From assembly GCF_900607225.1 (NCBI RefSeq), contig NZ_LR027842.1, positions 1,330,865 to 1,394,864 of the forward strand: a stretch of 64,000 nucleotides of DNA, read 5' to 3'. This document shows positions 63,685 to 64,000 of the stretch, piece after piece. The notes under the pieces are model-generated. The model had not been told where the DNA came from. It made no database searches and saw nothing but the letters and a program-made list of their open reading frames with translations. A program made the position numbers and the translations under genes. Positions within the stretch are counted from its first letter, which is position 1. Every line of letters starts with the position of its first letter. This DNA is from [Pseudopropionibacterium] massiliense. GTDB taxonomy: Bacteria > Actinomycetota > Actinomycetes > Propionibacteriales > Propionibacteriaceae.

Positions 63685-64000
63685 GTGACCGAATCCGGTT
63701 CCAGCTCCCTGGCAGACCTGAAGCTCCCCGAGCTCAAGAAGATGGCGGCAGGGATGGGCATCAAGGGCACTTCCGCGATGCGCAAGGGTGATCTGATCGC
63801 CGCCATTTCCGGTGGGGTCAACGTCCCTGCCAGGCCTGAGCACAAAACCCGCGCCTCACGTCCCAGGAAGAAGACCGAGGCCGAGCCGCAACTCCCTGTG
63901 GAAGTGCCGGAACGTGTCGGCCCCGAGCAACCGAAAGCGGAAAAAACGGATTCCGAATCTTCCACCCAGCAGTCCCAGCCGCGGGCGGACGGCGACGGGA
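63685..64000 (+). CDS. rho: Transcription termination factor Rho (3' end outside window)
   Basis: The first 105 residues from GTG 63685 show the Rho N-terminal helical domain (LADLKLPELKKMAAGMGIKG followed by TSAMRKGDLIAAI), then the start of the charged, Arg/Glu-rich insertion that enlarges actinobacterial Rho. The RNA-binding and ATPase domains lie beyond the window, so the assignment rests on the N-terminal domain and the usual position after thrB. Confidence 0.88.
   Translation, partial: MTESGSSSLADLKLPELKKMAAGMGIKGTSAMRKGDLIAAISGGVNVPARPEHKTRASRPRKKTEAEPQLPVEVPERVGPEQPKAEKTDSESSTQQSQPRADGDG

Overview
The window is a 64 kb piece of a high-GC actinobacterial chromosome, most likely from the family Propionibacteriaceae or a close relative. 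The signs are WhiB1, the RsrA-type anti-sigma factor beside SigR, a PdtaS-type kinase, the fused 2-oxoglutarate decarboxylase Kgd, the 24-residue ribosomal protein bL37, a DUF3046 gene upstream of recA, an NdgR-type IclR regulator divergent from leuCD, and frequent GTG and leaderless starts. It is mostly housekeeping sequence with a few accessory modules. I see no prophage, IS element, CRISPR array or rRNA operon.

Layout. 1-2.1 kb: CPBP membrane protease, L-asparaginase II, tRNA-Gln and tRNA-Glu with a strong hairpin. 2.1-6.5 kb: a NarL/DesK-type two-component system divergent from an ABC exporter with one ATPase and two small permeases (LanFEG type), probably an antimicrobial-peptide sensing and resistance module. 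6.5-11.2 kb: ndgR divergent from leuC-leuD, then an acyltransferase and a Gfo/Idh/MocA oxidoreductase. 11.4-15.2 kb: a four-gene operon (FecCD permease, ATPase, DUF4213/DUF364 protein, lipoprotein receptor) behind two copies of a palindromic operator, probably for a metal or metal chelate. 15.2-22.1 kb: ddl-thiL-mop, ftsK-rimO-pgsA. 22.1-29.7 kb: a DeoR regulator, DUF3046, LexA-boxed recA-recX, rny, aldose 1-epimerase, miaB. 29.8-35.3 kb: a small Rv0909-like protein, miaA-dapF, hflX-dinG. 35.4-37.1 kb: a repeat-bearing M23 peptidase and initiator tRNA-fMet. 37.2-42.1 kb: a five-gene peptide/nickel-type ABC importer. 42.1-50.1 kb: serA; a leftward doxX-aroA-rsgA-hisN operon; sigR-rsrA; bL37; pdtaS; whiB1. 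50.2-56.8 kb: galK, kgd, a GT87-like membrane glycosyltransferase, tRNA-Arg. 57.0-59.6 kb: a LacI regulator and a doubly frameshifted sugar MFS transporter around a perfect operator palindrome. 59.7-64 kb: lysA-hom-thrB and the 5' end of rho.

How the parts fit. Amino-acid synthesis genes are spread along the window (leuCD, dapF, serA, aroA, hisN, lysA-hom-thrB). Information processing and stress genes group together (recAX with an SOS box, miaAB and rimO, hflX, rny, sigR-rsrA, whiB1, rho). The observations most worth following are: two promoters of sigR, each aimed at its own in-frame ATG; a 12-C homopolymer inside the coding strand of kgd; a sugar transporter broken by a pentamer-repeat frameshift plus a 2-nt insertion; an aroA gene whose conserved N-terminus has no standard start codon; and a DUF364-containing metal-type importer under an unassigned duplicated operator.
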